Shown one piece after another: positions 56,323 to 64,000 of a DNA stretch of 64,000 nt (the first letter of the stretch is position 1; each line of letters starts with the position of its first letter). The notes beneath the pieces were generated by a model that saw only the letters and a list, made by a program, of their open reading frames with translations, did no database searches and was not told the origin of the DNA. This DNA comes from Ohtaekwangia koreensis. GTDB lineage: Bacteria; Bacteroidota; Bacteroidia; Cytophagales; Cyclobacteriaceae. The translations under genes and the position numbers were made by a program. The DNA is taken from contig NZ_FUZU01000003.1 of assembly GCF_900167975.1 (NCBI RefSeq), positions 1 to 64,000 of the forward strand. The letters run 5' to 3'.

Positions 56323-57249
56323 GTGTCAGTATTTTTTAATAACGAATTTGAAAACAGCCGACTACCAGTTGTAAAAAAAGAAATGCAAGAGACCAAAGAA
56401 CGTTTCTTTGCATTCATCGGCAAATTGGAAGATAAACTAAGAGAATTCACAGCTGCATCTATTCCTGAACTGGTAGCACTGAATGATACTGATACAGATC
56501 AATTCAAGCGGGGGTATCACAGAATGAAATCTGCAGTGCTAGGACAACTGGACAGCATTCAAAAAAAAGCGCTCGATGTCAAAGAAGAAAAAATCACTTG
56601 CTTCCCGTTCCCAAATGACGATCATGAAATTTCAAAGATATACCACCAGTTTAGAAATGAATGTTACGATCGCTTTTTTCAGTTAGACGAATTATATAGC
56701 AAATGCCGTGAGCAAGTAGAGAGTACTCACCAGGAAGACTTTGAATCCAAGTATCAAAAAATTCTAGATGAGTATGAAACTCTCAAGGATAAGTTTCGCT
56801 GTGAGCAATGTGGAAGTCCCGTGACCATTGATAAAATATATTTTACAACAACCTATATTACCTGCCCCTCCTGCCAAACACGAAATACTTTTGAACCGAG
56901 CTCGCAAGCCAAGATGCTGGAGCATATTGGAAGAAGCCTCGCCGAACAACGAACAAGTCATCTTCTCAAAGAGCATGATGAAATTCCTCAAAAAACTCAA
57001 ACCCTATACCTGCAACGACATGAGATTGAATTGAGCCTCATTCACGAAAGTGATAAAAGGATCATCGAACAAAAGAGAGCACAGATGCAGGAGATGGAAA
57101 AACAGAAGCTCGAACTTGAAAGTAAACGTCCGGCTTTATACCAAACGTATTTACGGGCAATGTTTGATGAATGGAATAAAATTAATCCAGCGTTGGCTGA
57201 TGAACACGAAAAATTTTACAACCGATTACTAAACGATTATCATAAATAA
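56323..57249 (+). CDS. Coiled-coil zinc-ribbon protein of unknown function
   Basis: 308 residues from a GTG start 3 bases after the previous gene. It has a long helical, probably coiled-coil N-terminal half (about 10-155), then one zinc ribbon (Cys160-x2-Cys163 and Cys181-x2-Cys184: CEQCGSPVTIDKIYF and CPSC). A second charged coiled-coil follows (about 200-275, KRIIEQKRAQMQEMEKQKLE), then a conserved-looking end NPALADEHEKFYNRLL. No signal peptide or membrane helix. The layout of coil, ribbon, coil suggests a structural or adaptor role with the SPFH scaffold. Family not recognised. Confidence 0.85.
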   Translation: MSVFFNNEFENSRLPVVKKEMQETKERFFAFIGKLEDKLREFTAASIPELVALNDTDTDQFKRGYHRMKSAVLGQLDSIQKKALDVKEEKITCFPFPNDDHEISKIYHQFRNECYDRFFQLDELYSKCREQVESTHQEDFESKYQKILDEYETLKDKFRCEQCGSPVTIDKIYFTTTYITCPSCQTRNTFEPSSQAKMLEHIGRSLAEQRTSHLLKEHDEIPQKTQTLYLQRHEIELSLIHESDKRIIEQKRAQMQEMEKQKLELESKRPALYQTYLRAMFDEWNKINPALADEHEKFYNRLLNDYHK

Positions 57250-57263
57250 ATTAAAATTCAATT

Positions 57264-57842
57264 ATGAGTAATTCTCTATTAGAACCCGTTCACGGAGTAT
57301 CATTGTACGACTATGCAGCCGCGGCCGCAAAAATGGCTACGGGCATTGATCAAAAAGAAATTTGTAAAACATTAGGAATCGAACTTGCTGTATTTGAAGA
57401 GGCATCTGCCTTGTGGGTGGCGCGAATGCAAGAAGACAGTACCTTCGAAGTATCTATACTTTTCGGACAATACTTTGGTGAAGCTGATAAGCATCCAAAA
57501 CTAAGCGGACTTCAAGCTCAGGTGAGTGAAGAAGGAAAAGTCAATCTAGAGAAAATTAAAACCGACCGATATTTTTATGAAGAGTTGAACGGTGCCCGAC
57601 AAGCTGCCTATGATTATGGCTATGATGGCGCGCAATGGATACAAGATAACTTTGGAATTTCGCTTGGCGATTTTCAATCCGTAGCAATGAAATGGTCAGA
57701 AGTACAAAATGAAGAAGTGAGAAATAACAACACCGATAATGTTCATCATTTCATTGATTATCAGCAAAAGAAACAAGAGGAGTATGCTGCAAAATTCGCC
57801 TCTGAACAAGGAGGCAATGTTGCTGATGATGTAGAATTCTAA
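57264..57842 (+). CDS. Conserved-looking unknown protein closing the SPFH operon (DUF6620-like?)
   Basis: 192 residues, soluble and acidic. Two similar helical modules are apparent: VSLYDYAAAAAKMATGID with ALWVARMQEDSTFEVSILFG, then DRYFYEELNGARQAAYDYG with KWSEVQNEEVRNN. It ends in an acidic tail (VADDVEF). I recall a DUF6620 family of this size, but am not certain this belongs to it. It is 14 bases after the coiled-coil gene and 66 bases before the terminator, so it is the last gene of the transcript. Confidence 0.8.
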   Translation: MSNSLLEPVHGVSLYDYAAAAAKMATGIDQKEICKTLGIELAVFEEASALWVARMQEDSTFEVSILFGQYFGEADKHPKLSGLQAQVSEEGKVNLEKIKTDRYFYEELNGARQAAYDYGYDGAQWIQDNFGISLGDFQSVAMKWSEVQNEEVRNNNTDNVHHFIDYQQKKQEEYAAKFASEQGGNVADDVEF

Positions 57843-58244
57843 ACGCGCTATACTCCTATAGTTATATCGGGGCTTCCGGGCTATAAACATGTTAACCCTC
57901 ACAATTTTGAGGACGATGAAAATCGTCCTCTTTTTTTTACTTTACAAAAAGATTCCGTTCGAATCACCTTCTAACTGCCCAGGAAGTAAAAGGACTTGAA
58001 TACGTTGATATATACTATATAGCCATTATGTCTACAATAGAAGTACCCGTGCAATCAGTCAAAGTCAAAGCCAAATCGAAATTGATTCATTCGTTACAGG
58101 CAATCACGCATTCGCTTCCGACCAACCATGACTCAATATCGGACAGCCAATATTTGCTCATCATCAAAATCACGTCAAATAGCCTGCTTTTTTCTGGCAA
58201 GCAATTGGAATGTATACCAGCACTAAACAATCCGGAACCTATAT
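57843..58244. other. Intergenic region between the SPFH operon and the ABC permease
   Basis: It contains the SPFH operon terminator. The remaining ~300 bases before the permease start hold a plus-strand frame from 58028 that runs into the permease gene in another frame and is not convincing. The promoter of the permease should be here. Confidence 0.4.
57909..57938 (+). terminator. Strong rho-independent terminator of the SPFH operon
   Basis: Perfect 9-bp arms GAGGACGAT and ATCGTCCTC with the tetraloop GAAA, followed directly by T8. One of the clearest terminators in the window. Confidence 0.92.
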
Positions 58245-60749
58245 ATGCTCAGGTCATATTTTCTTGTAGCCTGGAGAAATCTCCTGCGCAACAAAGTATT
58301 TTCAGTTATCAATATCACGGGGCTCACCACCGGCATGGCCGCGGTGTCGTTGATTTATTTATATGTATATACCGAACATAGCTTTGATTCTTTTCATTCC
58401 AATAGTGAACGTATCTATCGTCTTCCTATCAGCTATGAACAGAACGGCGTGGCCTATAGAGCCGGTGCGGGAAATCATCCAGCACTGGCACCTGCCCTGA
58501 AGGCGAACTTTCCGGAAATTGAAACGATCGCACGCCTTTCTTCCTCGACTATATCTGTTCCGGCCACTACGGTTTCATATGAACCTGCCGGAGGATCCGC
58601 TATCAACTTTGACGAAACAAAACTCTTCTACGGTGATCCTGAAGTCCTGGATATATTTGACTTTCCATTAGTGGAAGGTGACAAAACCAATTGCCTGAAA
58701 GAACCATTCTCTTTGGTGATGACCCGGAAAACGGCTACTAAGTATTTTGGTGCTGCATCAGGCGTTGGAAAGACTGTGCGCTTAAATGGAGTTGCCTATA
58801 CCGTTACAGGTGTGCTAAAAGATTTGCCTCCCAATACTCATGTAAACTTCGACCTGCTGGCTTCGTATCCGGTGAGAAATTTCGGAGCTGAATTCTGGGC
58901 ATGGCCGGAGTTTCTTACTTATGTGCGACTTGCTCCCGGCGTTGACCCCCGTACACTGGAGAAGAAATTTAATGCGTTCCTAAAGCCTTACTTCGCGCGG
59001 CAAAAGTCCGAATATGGTTATGGAACCGTGATCGATCTTCAGCCCATCACCGAAATTCATTTGAAGTCGAATCTGGAAGATGAAATGGTTGGAAACGGAA
59101 GTGAGCGCACGGTATACTTTGTGGGCCTGCTCGGTATTTTTATTCTTGCTATAGCTTGGATTAACTATATAAATCTCTCCACTGCTAAATCTATAGATCG
59201 GGCCAAGGAAGTTGGGATGAGAAAAGTTTCAGGCGCTACACGCGGTCAGCTAATACTTCAATTCTTGCTCGATGCAGTCCTGATAAATATAGTTGCTGCG
59301 TTGCTCGCTATAGCACTCGTGATGATGTTGCTTCCTGCCTTCGAACAGTTGACCGGCTCTCCTACCGGCAGCATTCTTATTGCTACAAATGAACTGCTCA
59401 ATCCATCCTTCTGGATTTTGCCTGTGGCTGTCTTGTTGACGGGTGTCATGGTCGTGGGACTTTATCCATCACTGTTACTTTCATCCTTCAGGCCGGTGAG
59501 TGTCCTGAAAGGTAAATTCACCAAATCAGCAACAGGGATAATTCTCAGACGAGGTCTAGTAGGATTTCAGTATGCTCTTTCCATTGTACTCATTGCCGGC
59601 ACGCTAACCATCTCACGGCAGATCGACTTTATGCAACAGCAGGATTTAGGATATCACTCTGAAAAGATGCTCATCGTCAAAGGTCCTTCAAATGTTGACT
59701 CTACGCTTGCCGGAAGGTTTATGCATTTCAAAGATCTTCAAAGTAAGTTACCCGCCGTGGTGAAGATGGCGCGCTCCACCAATGTACCCGGTCGCACCTT
59801 GCCGTATGTAAACGCCGTTAGGTTGTTTGGACACGGCATGCTTGACAGGGTTTCGGCCTATACCCAGACGGTGGACGACCAGTTTTTTTCAACCTATGAA
59901 ATTCCGCTTCTGGCCGGTAGGAATTTCACGGAAGACGATAGGTTCTCTTTCCCTAATCTTCCCAATGCCTCGTCTTTAATACCACCTCTCGACCGCACCT
60001 TTAGGCCGGAGAAAAATAAAATCATCATCAACGAGTTGCTTGCTAAAAACCTGGGTTTCGAAAATCCAGAGGATGCTATACATCAGCGTGTTCGTTTTTC
60101 GCTATGGGATGAATTTACAGGTGAGATCATCGGTGTGGTTAAGAATTACCATCAGACTTCATTAAAGGAGAGCTATGACCCGATCTTGTTCTTCTTTGGG
60201 TCCTATGAACAATGGCCCAGCATCTCCTTGCGCATCAGCTCCAATAATCTTCCTGCGACATTAGATAAAATAAAATCCAATTACGCAACAGCCTTCCCCG
60301 GCAATCCATTTGACTATTTCTTTCTCGATGATTATTTCAATCAACAGTATGCACCTGAACATCAATTCCAGCAGGTATTCTCAGTCTTAACAACCTTAGC
60401 CATCATCATCTCCTGCCTGGGTCTCGTTGGTCTGGGTATCTTTTCAGTTTCACAGCGCATAAAAGAAATCGGCATTCGCAAAGTATTGGGTGCATCGCTA
60501 TACTCTATACTCTCGCTTTTTACGCGCGACTCCATGAAGCTGGTGGGGATAGCATACGGCCTGGCGCTTCCTTTAGTATGGCTGGGTGTACGATGGTGGC
60601 TTGAGACGTTTGCGTTTCACATTGATATGGAGTGGATAATCTTTCTTGCTCCCCCAGTATTACTACTGCTTATTTCTCTTGCTGTAATCACGGCAATAAC
60701 TTTAAAAACTGCATTAGCCAATCCCGTTGGCTCTCTGCGAAGTGAGTAA
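58245..60749 (+). CDS. MacB/FtsX-like ABC transporter permease
   Basis: 834 residues. N-terminal helix and MacB_PCD periplasmic domain (MLRSYFLVAWRNLLRNKVFS, TGMAAVSLIYLYVY, RIYRLPISYEQNG). The first FtsX domain of three helices (about 290-420) contains NYINLSTAKSIDRAKEVGMR and KVSGATRGQLILQF. A second periplasmic part follows, then the second FtsX domain with IKEIGIRKVLGASLYSILSL (about 745) and its helices to the C-terminus. This duplicated form is typical of Bacteroidota, where the ATPase is encoded elsewhere. Probably works in lipoprotein/antimicrobial-peptide-type export or signalling; no ATPase gene adjoins it. Confidence 0.93.
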   Translation: MLRSYFLVAWRNLLRNKVFSVINITGLTTGMAAVSLIYLYVYTEHSFDSFHSNSERIYRLPISYEQNGVAYRAGAGNHPALAPALKANFPEIETIARLSSSTISVPATTVSYEPAGGSAINFDETKLFYGDPEVLDIFDFPLVEGDKTNCLKEPFSLVMTRKTATKYFGAASGVGKTVRLNGVAYTVTGVLKDLPPNTHVNFDLLASYPVRNFGAEFWAWPEFLTYVRLAPGVDPRTLEKKFNAFLKPYFARQKSEYGYGTVIDLQPITEIHLKSNLEDEMVGNGSERTVYFVGLLGIFILAIAWINYINLSTAKSIDRAKEVGMRKVSGATRGQLILQFLLDAVLINIVAALLAIALVMMLLPAFEQLTGSPTGSILIATNELLNPSFWILPVAVLLTGVMVVGLYPSLLLSSFRPVSVLKGKFTKSATGIILRRGLVGFQYALSIVLIAGTLTISRQIDFMQQQDLGYHSEKMLIVKGPSNVDSTLAGRFMHFKDLQSKLPAVVKMARSTNVPGRTLPYVNAVRLFGHGMLDRVSAYTQTVDDQFFSTYEIPLLAGRNFTEDDRFSFPNLPNASSLIPPLDRTFRPEKNKIIINELLAKNLGFENPEDAIHQRVRFSLWDEFTGEIIGVVKNYHQTSLKESYDPILFFFGSYEQWPSISLRISSNNLPATLDKIKSNYATAFPGNPFDYFFLDDYFNQQYAPEHQFQQVFSVLTTLAIIISCLGLVGLGIFSVSQRIKEIGIRKVLGASLYSILSLFTRDSMKLVGIAYGLALPLVWLGVRWWLETFAFHIDMEWIIFLAPPVLLLLISLAVITAITLKTALANPVGSLRSE

Positions 60750-60881
60750 AGAAGTATAAACAAATAAATGATTCGAAGTAGTAATACCACCACAGATAGC
60801 ATGCCTATGACAACTTCATTTATCATTTTAGTGTGATAATTGCCGGCCATTTTGCAGATTTGTGTGCTAAAAAATAACGAA

Positions 60882-61061
60882 ATGAAGAAATTTGAAGAAT
60901 TGAAAACGCTGGTATCGTCTTTGGAAGAGGATATGGACAAGTTTTACAATAAGCAAAATGGCGCAGCGGGAACACGCTTAAGAAAGGCCATGCAGGACAT
61001 GAAAAACCTGGCGCAAGAAATTAGAACAGAAGTGCAGGAAACAAAAAACAAAGAAGCTTAG
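60882..61061 (+). CDS. Histone H1-like protein Hc1
   Basis: 59 residues from the ATG at 60882; a longer frame opens at 60840 but the family begins MKKFEEL. The sequence KTLVSSLEEDMDKFYNKQNG and AAGTRLRKAMQDMKNLAQEI is the Bacteroidota Hc1/histone-H1-like signature, ending in a charged tail. It is a small nucleoid-associated protein expected in the cytoplasm. A long perfect terminator follows 22 bases after the stop. Confidence 0.95.
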   Translation: MKKFEELKTLVSSLEEDMDKFYNKQNGAAGTRLRKAMQDMKNLAQEIRTEVQETKNKEA

Positions 61062-61082
61062 TCGTCACTTCATTTCTGACTT

Positions 61083-61125
61083 AAAAAATAGAGAGATAAA
61101 GATTGATTTATCTCTCTATTTTTTT
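61083..61125 (+). terminator. Terminator of the Hc1 gene
   Basis: An 18-bp perfect stem with A-rich left arm (61083-61100) and T-rich right arm (61107-61124) around the loop GATTGA, ending in T7. Its symmetry (A-run then T-run) could work in both directions. Confidence 0.9.
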
Positions 61126-61148
61126 GTCCTTTTTCACCGGGTATAATC

Positions 61149-61286
61149 ATGTTTTATTGTTTGGGCTTCTTCTTGTTGCAGTGTTTATTTTATAATCCAT
61201 TCGTAAGCGAAGAAAGTATAGCACAAACTGAGATCTTATCGGCTCCAGGCAACGATACCCTATATATAGTCGGTACCTCCATTTAA
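61149..61286 (+). CDS. Possible small secreted peptide ORF
   Basis: A 45-codon frame from an ATG preceded by GTATAATC. The peptide starts with a hydrophobic stretch (MFYCLGFFLLQCLFYNPFVS) and continues EESIAQTEILSAPGNDTLYI, which looks like a short signal segment with an AQ site and a polar mature part. It lies between the Hc1 terminator and the terminator of the TonB receptor. Without homologues it is only a candidate. Confidence 0.3.
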   Translation: MFYCLGFFLLQCLFYNPFVSEESIAQTEILSAPGNDTLYIVGTSI

Positions 61287-61297
61287 GAGTAGCAAAA

Positions 61298-61324
61298 AAG
61301 CCGCCTCAATACTTGAGGCGGCTT
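61298..61324 (-). terminator. Terminator of the TonB-dependent receptor gene
   Basis: A 12-bp perfect inverted repeat (AAGCCGCCTCAA / TTGAGGCGGCTT) with a three-base loop. Read on the minus strand it is followed by a T6 run. It lies 36 bases past the receptor stop at 61360. Confidence 0.92.
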
Positions 61325-61359
61325 CCTTCACGCTTGTTATTTATAGTGACATAGTCAAT

Positions 61360-64000
61360 TTAGATTTTAACATTCAACGCCATGCTAAACATAGTACCGA
61401 GTTGACTAAAATGATATCCATCGTATGTCATCCGTGAATATCGCTGATTAAAGGTAATGAGATTTGATTGAACCTTGACGGCAGCAGGATCATTCAAAAT
61501 TGCATCACCTTCTGCGTTAAGTGAAGCAAATTTCCATTCAGGCAAAACATTGAAAATGTTATTTGCATTGAAGGTTGCAGAAATCACCGGATTGAACTGA
61601 TAGCTTATACCCAGATCGGTGATCGCTTTAGTTAAAAACTCTATTTGCAGGTTCTTATTCATGCCTGCATTTCTAAACTTAGTTGGCCCAAATACAGTAT
61701 TTGTCAAGGTGAAATTAAACTTACCAAGGGTATAGTCTGCTCCAAGTATTACCTTGTATTTTGGACGCGATGAAAACATCAATGCTTCCTGTGTAGCATT
61801 CAACACGGTTTGCCCTGCCTCAGCAATTATAGCTGGGTTCTTAACACGGCCTTCCCTTTTGTTTTCCAAAGTATAATTACCTGCAAGATTGAACCTCAAG
61901 GTGCCGCTTCCAATAACAATGTTCTTATAGCTTGCAACCAGATCAATACCAGACGTGCGTGTATCCACCGAGTTGGCGAAGAAACTAAGCCCTACAATAT
62001 TATTACTAGTTAGTACCTTATCTAAACTGGCATCCGGATTACCACTAGGCCCTATATCATTGCCCAGTACAATTCTATCCTTTACTTTAATATTATAATA
62101 GTCAACAGTAAAATTAAAATTCTCACCGGGCTTTGCTCCTATACCGATTGAAATGTTAGCAGACTTTTCTGCATCAAGCTTAGGAACGCCAATGAGTTTT
62201 GCTTGAGGAGATACGTTATTAACAAGACCGGAAACCTGAATTCCCTCTCCAGGCACAAAACCATACTGAGCTTTTTGAACATTTATCTGATGTAAAGATG
62301 GAGCCCTGAAGCCCGTTGAGACAGAACCACGAATCGTAATCTTGTCACCCCAAAATTTATAGCGCGTGCTAAGCTTATATACAAAGGCATCGCCGAAATC
62401 ACTATAATTTTCGTAACGTCCTGTAGCATTGACTAAGAAATTTTCTGTTAAGTCAATACCAAAATCCAGGTAGCCTCCAAAATTGTAGCGATTCGACTTG
62501 AAAGAATTCTCTGCGCTGTTACCCGCGAACGAGTCCGCCCCTCCAGCATCATAGGATGCAAGATCACCCTCTATGATTTCAAAATTTTCGGATCTGAATT
62601 CCGATCCAAAGGCTACACTTACTTTTTCAGAGATCGATCTTGATATATCAATATTGCCTACATTATGAGAAAAACTGTAACCACCTGCTCTGAAAATGAT
62701 CGGGCTCTTTTCCCGATATAGTAAATTTCCCTCCGAGTCGGTGAGCCCGGTTGTATTTCTGTTAAGAGAATTAGATATAGTATATAATTGTCTGTTCCCA
62801 CCGGTCGTGAAACTAACATCAGTCTTCCATCCGTTCTTGTTTGTTTTAAAACCTATAGTGCCATGATAGTCATTCAAGTCACCATCAAATGTAGGAAGGT
62901 AGCCCAAGTACTGTTGCCCCGCCGGAGTTAGTAAACCGTAATCAGTAGGCCGCCAGTATGGAGTTCTATAATTGGCGAAGCTGTTTACTTTTTTATAAAT
63001 ATAGGCTGCATTATAGTATAGCTCTGTATGCTCATCAAGATCAATTCCACCATTAACCAGAAATTTGGAAGCCGTAGTTTCAGGTGATCCGTTGATGTTA
63101 CCGGCATCTGGCTTAATAGCGAGGAAAGCTTTTACTTGATTAATGTCGGCTCCAAAGTCAGACGCTTCACCTTCGGCATCTACTATACCAGGGCGATTTG
63201 CAAGACCGGTTTTTGACAGGTCAATTGTATAGTTGATATACCCTTTGTTAGAAAGGGTTGCTCCATTATTCAGACTTACTCCGATCATTTTGCCATCACC
63301 TTCTGATGTTATTCCTGTTCTCAATGTAACAGAACCGCCCTCTGTATCATCCTTGAGAATTACATTCATTACACCTGCAATTGCATCCGATCCATATTGA
63401 GCAGAGGCGCCATCGCGCAGCACCTCAATTCGCTTAATAGCATCCACGGGTATAGCCGAAATATCGACACCACTTTCTCCACGTCCCGGGGAAGTTTGAG
63501 TATATATCAAGGCACTTGAGTTTTTTCGTTTGCCGTTAATGAGAATCAGCGTGCGACTCGGGCCCATATTCCTGATCTCATAGGGATCTAATAGCGAGGT
63601 CGCATCATTTACGGGAGTTTGCACCGTATTGAAAGAGGGTACTCTATACTGTAACGCTTTGTCAAATGTCAACTGCCCTGTACTTTCAAGATCTTTAACC
63701 GATATATTATCAATGGGGAGAGACGTATCGGTTATTGTGCGTTGGGAAGCACGGCTTCCCACTGAGATAACTACTTCTTCAAGCTGGCTAGTCGCTTCCT
63801 CCATTGCAATTGTCATATCACCGGATTCGGGTATAGCAACATCAACGGTCGCAAAACCGATGAATGAAAAAGATAAATGCTTGGCACTTTTGCGCACAGG
63901 TATAGAGAATTTGCCATCCGAGTCAGTATATGTTCCGACTGGACTATTTTTGAAAGTAACAGCAACACCGGGTAAAGGAATTCCTGCACTGTCTTTTACA
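61360..64000 (-). CDS. TonB-dependent receptor (5' end outside window)
   Basis: The frame is open to the right edge, so about 880 residues are visible and the N-terminus (signal peptide) is missing. Visible from the edge: the end of a CarboxypepD_reg-like domain (GIPLPGVAVTF, GTYTDSDGKFSIPV), a TonB-box-like EEVVISVGSRASQRT, then the plug domain (NISVKDLESTGQLTFDKAL, RNMGPSRTLILINGKRKNSS, IKRIEVLRDGASAQYGSDAI and AGVMNVILKD). The 22-strand barrel includes STGFRAPSLHQINVQ and ends YDGYHFSQLGTMFSMALNVKI. Imports a siderophore, vitamin or glycan fragment across the outer membrane. The substrate is unclear; no SusD partner is seen within the window. Confidence 0.93.
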   Translation of the reverse strand, partial: VKDSAGIPLPGVAVTFKNSPVGTYTDSDGKFSIPVRKSAKHLSFSFIGFATVDVAIPESGDMTIAMEEATSQLEEVVISVGSRASQRTITDTSLPIDNISVKDLESTGQLTFDKALQYRVPSFNTVQTPVNDATSLLDPYEIRNMGPSRTLILINGKRKNSSALIYTQTSPGRGESGVDISAIPVDAIKRIEVLRDGASAQYGSDAIAGVMNVILKDDTEGGSVTLRTGITSEGDGKMIGVSLNNGATLSNKGYINYTIDLSKTGLANRPGIVDAEGEASDFGADINQVKAFLAIKPDAGNINGSPETTASKFLVNGGIDLDEHTELYYNAAYIYKKVNSFANYRTPYWRPTDYGLLTPAGQQYLGYLPTFDGDLNDYHGTIGFKTNKNGWKTDVSFTTGGNRQLYTISNSLNRNTTGLTDSEGNLLYREKSPIIFRAGGYSFSHNVGNIDISRSISEKVSVAFGSEFRSENFEIIEGDLASYDAGGADSFAGNSAENSFKSNRYNFGGYLDFGIDLTENFLVNATGRYENYSDFGDAFVYKLSTRYKFWGDKITIRGSVSTGFRAPSLHQINVQKAQYGFVPGEGIQVSGLVNNVSPQAKLIGVPKLDAEKSANISIGIGAKPGENFNFTVDYYNIKVKDRIVLGNDIGPSGNPDASLDKVLTSNNIVGLSFFANSVDTRTSGIDLVASYKNIVIGSGTLRFNLAGNYTLENKREGRVKNPAIIAEAGQTVLNATQEALMFSSRPKYKVILGADYTLGKFNFTLTNTVFGPTKFRNAGMNKNLQIEFLTKAITDLGISYQFNPVISATFNANNIFNVLPEWKFASLNAEGDAILNDPAAVKVQSNLITFNQRYSRMTYDGYHFSQLGTMFSMALNVKI

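Noticed and set aside
58028-58381. 117-codon frame overlapping the start of the ABC permease
   Set aside because: Its second half is the permease gene read in another frame, and the first half has no features.
1-64000. CRISPR arrays, tRNA or rRNA genes, insertion sequences
   Set aside because: No regularly spaced repeats, no clover-leaf-like segments with conserved tRNA bases and no transposase or terminal inverted repeats were found on reading through.

Overview
The window is chromosomal DNA from a member of the Bacteroidota, most likely a Cytophagales-type bacterium. This is inferred from several signs: type IX secretion (T9SS) C-terminal tails on large secreted proteins, CarboxypepD_reg/TonB-dependent outer-membrane barrels, a Y_Y_Y/propeller histidine kinase, a DUF2723 membrane glycosyltransferase, a histone-H1-like Hc1 protein, and matches to the Bacteroidota -7 promoter element (TANNTTTG). 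No rRNA, tRNA, CRISPR array, prophage or insertion sequence was seen. It reads as ordinary chromosome with several accessory islands.

Layout. 1-3430 is the 5' part of a large secreted FG-GAP/SprB-repeat protein on the minus strand, cut by the window edge. 3647-4492 is a small outer-membrane barrel. 5055-13031 is a minus-strand block with an outer-membrane beta-barrel receptor, a periplasmic-propeller histidine kinase, a LuxR-type response regulator and a GH5 lipoprotein, which looks like a sensing and utilisation cluster. 13408-16338 is a SNF2-family helicase with a clear terminator. 16907-22306 is a 1799-residue T9SS cargo (esterase, FN3, PA14). 22336-25141 holds a glutaminyl cyclase lipoprotein and an OmpR-type two-component pair. 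25256-28351 is a DUF2723 glycosyltransferase.

28368-33131 carries the oxidative pentose-phosphate branch (rpiB, gnd, zwf, pgl) with a VOC protein at its end. 33390-44999 is a mosaic of single genes: methyltransferases, a GH125 alpha-mannosidase, an MFS exporter, a cupin, SiaC, two GNATs and a secreted tandem ABM protein. 45096-46551 (TlpA-like lipoprotein) and 48561-50523 (PAS histidine kinase, followed by a MEDS-domain protein) are each interrupted by a single-base frameshift in a poly(A) tract. 51256-54759 is a repeat-rich T9SS cargo.

55115-57842 is a compact four-gene unit: an SPFH/SHOCT protein, a small zinc ribbon, a coiled-coil zinc-ribbon protein and an unknown protein. It has a candidate promoter and a perfect terminator, and is the best candidate here for an undescribed system. 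58245-60749 is a MacB/FtsX-like permease, 60882-61061 encodes Hc1, and 61360 to the right edge is a TonB-dependent receptor whose start lies outside.

Across the whole window the tetranucleotide TATA is conspicuously frequent inside genes on both strands and in all frames, including unusual use of the Ile codon ATA after codons ending in T. Most bacterial genomes avoid TATA, so this is a real compositional oddity.
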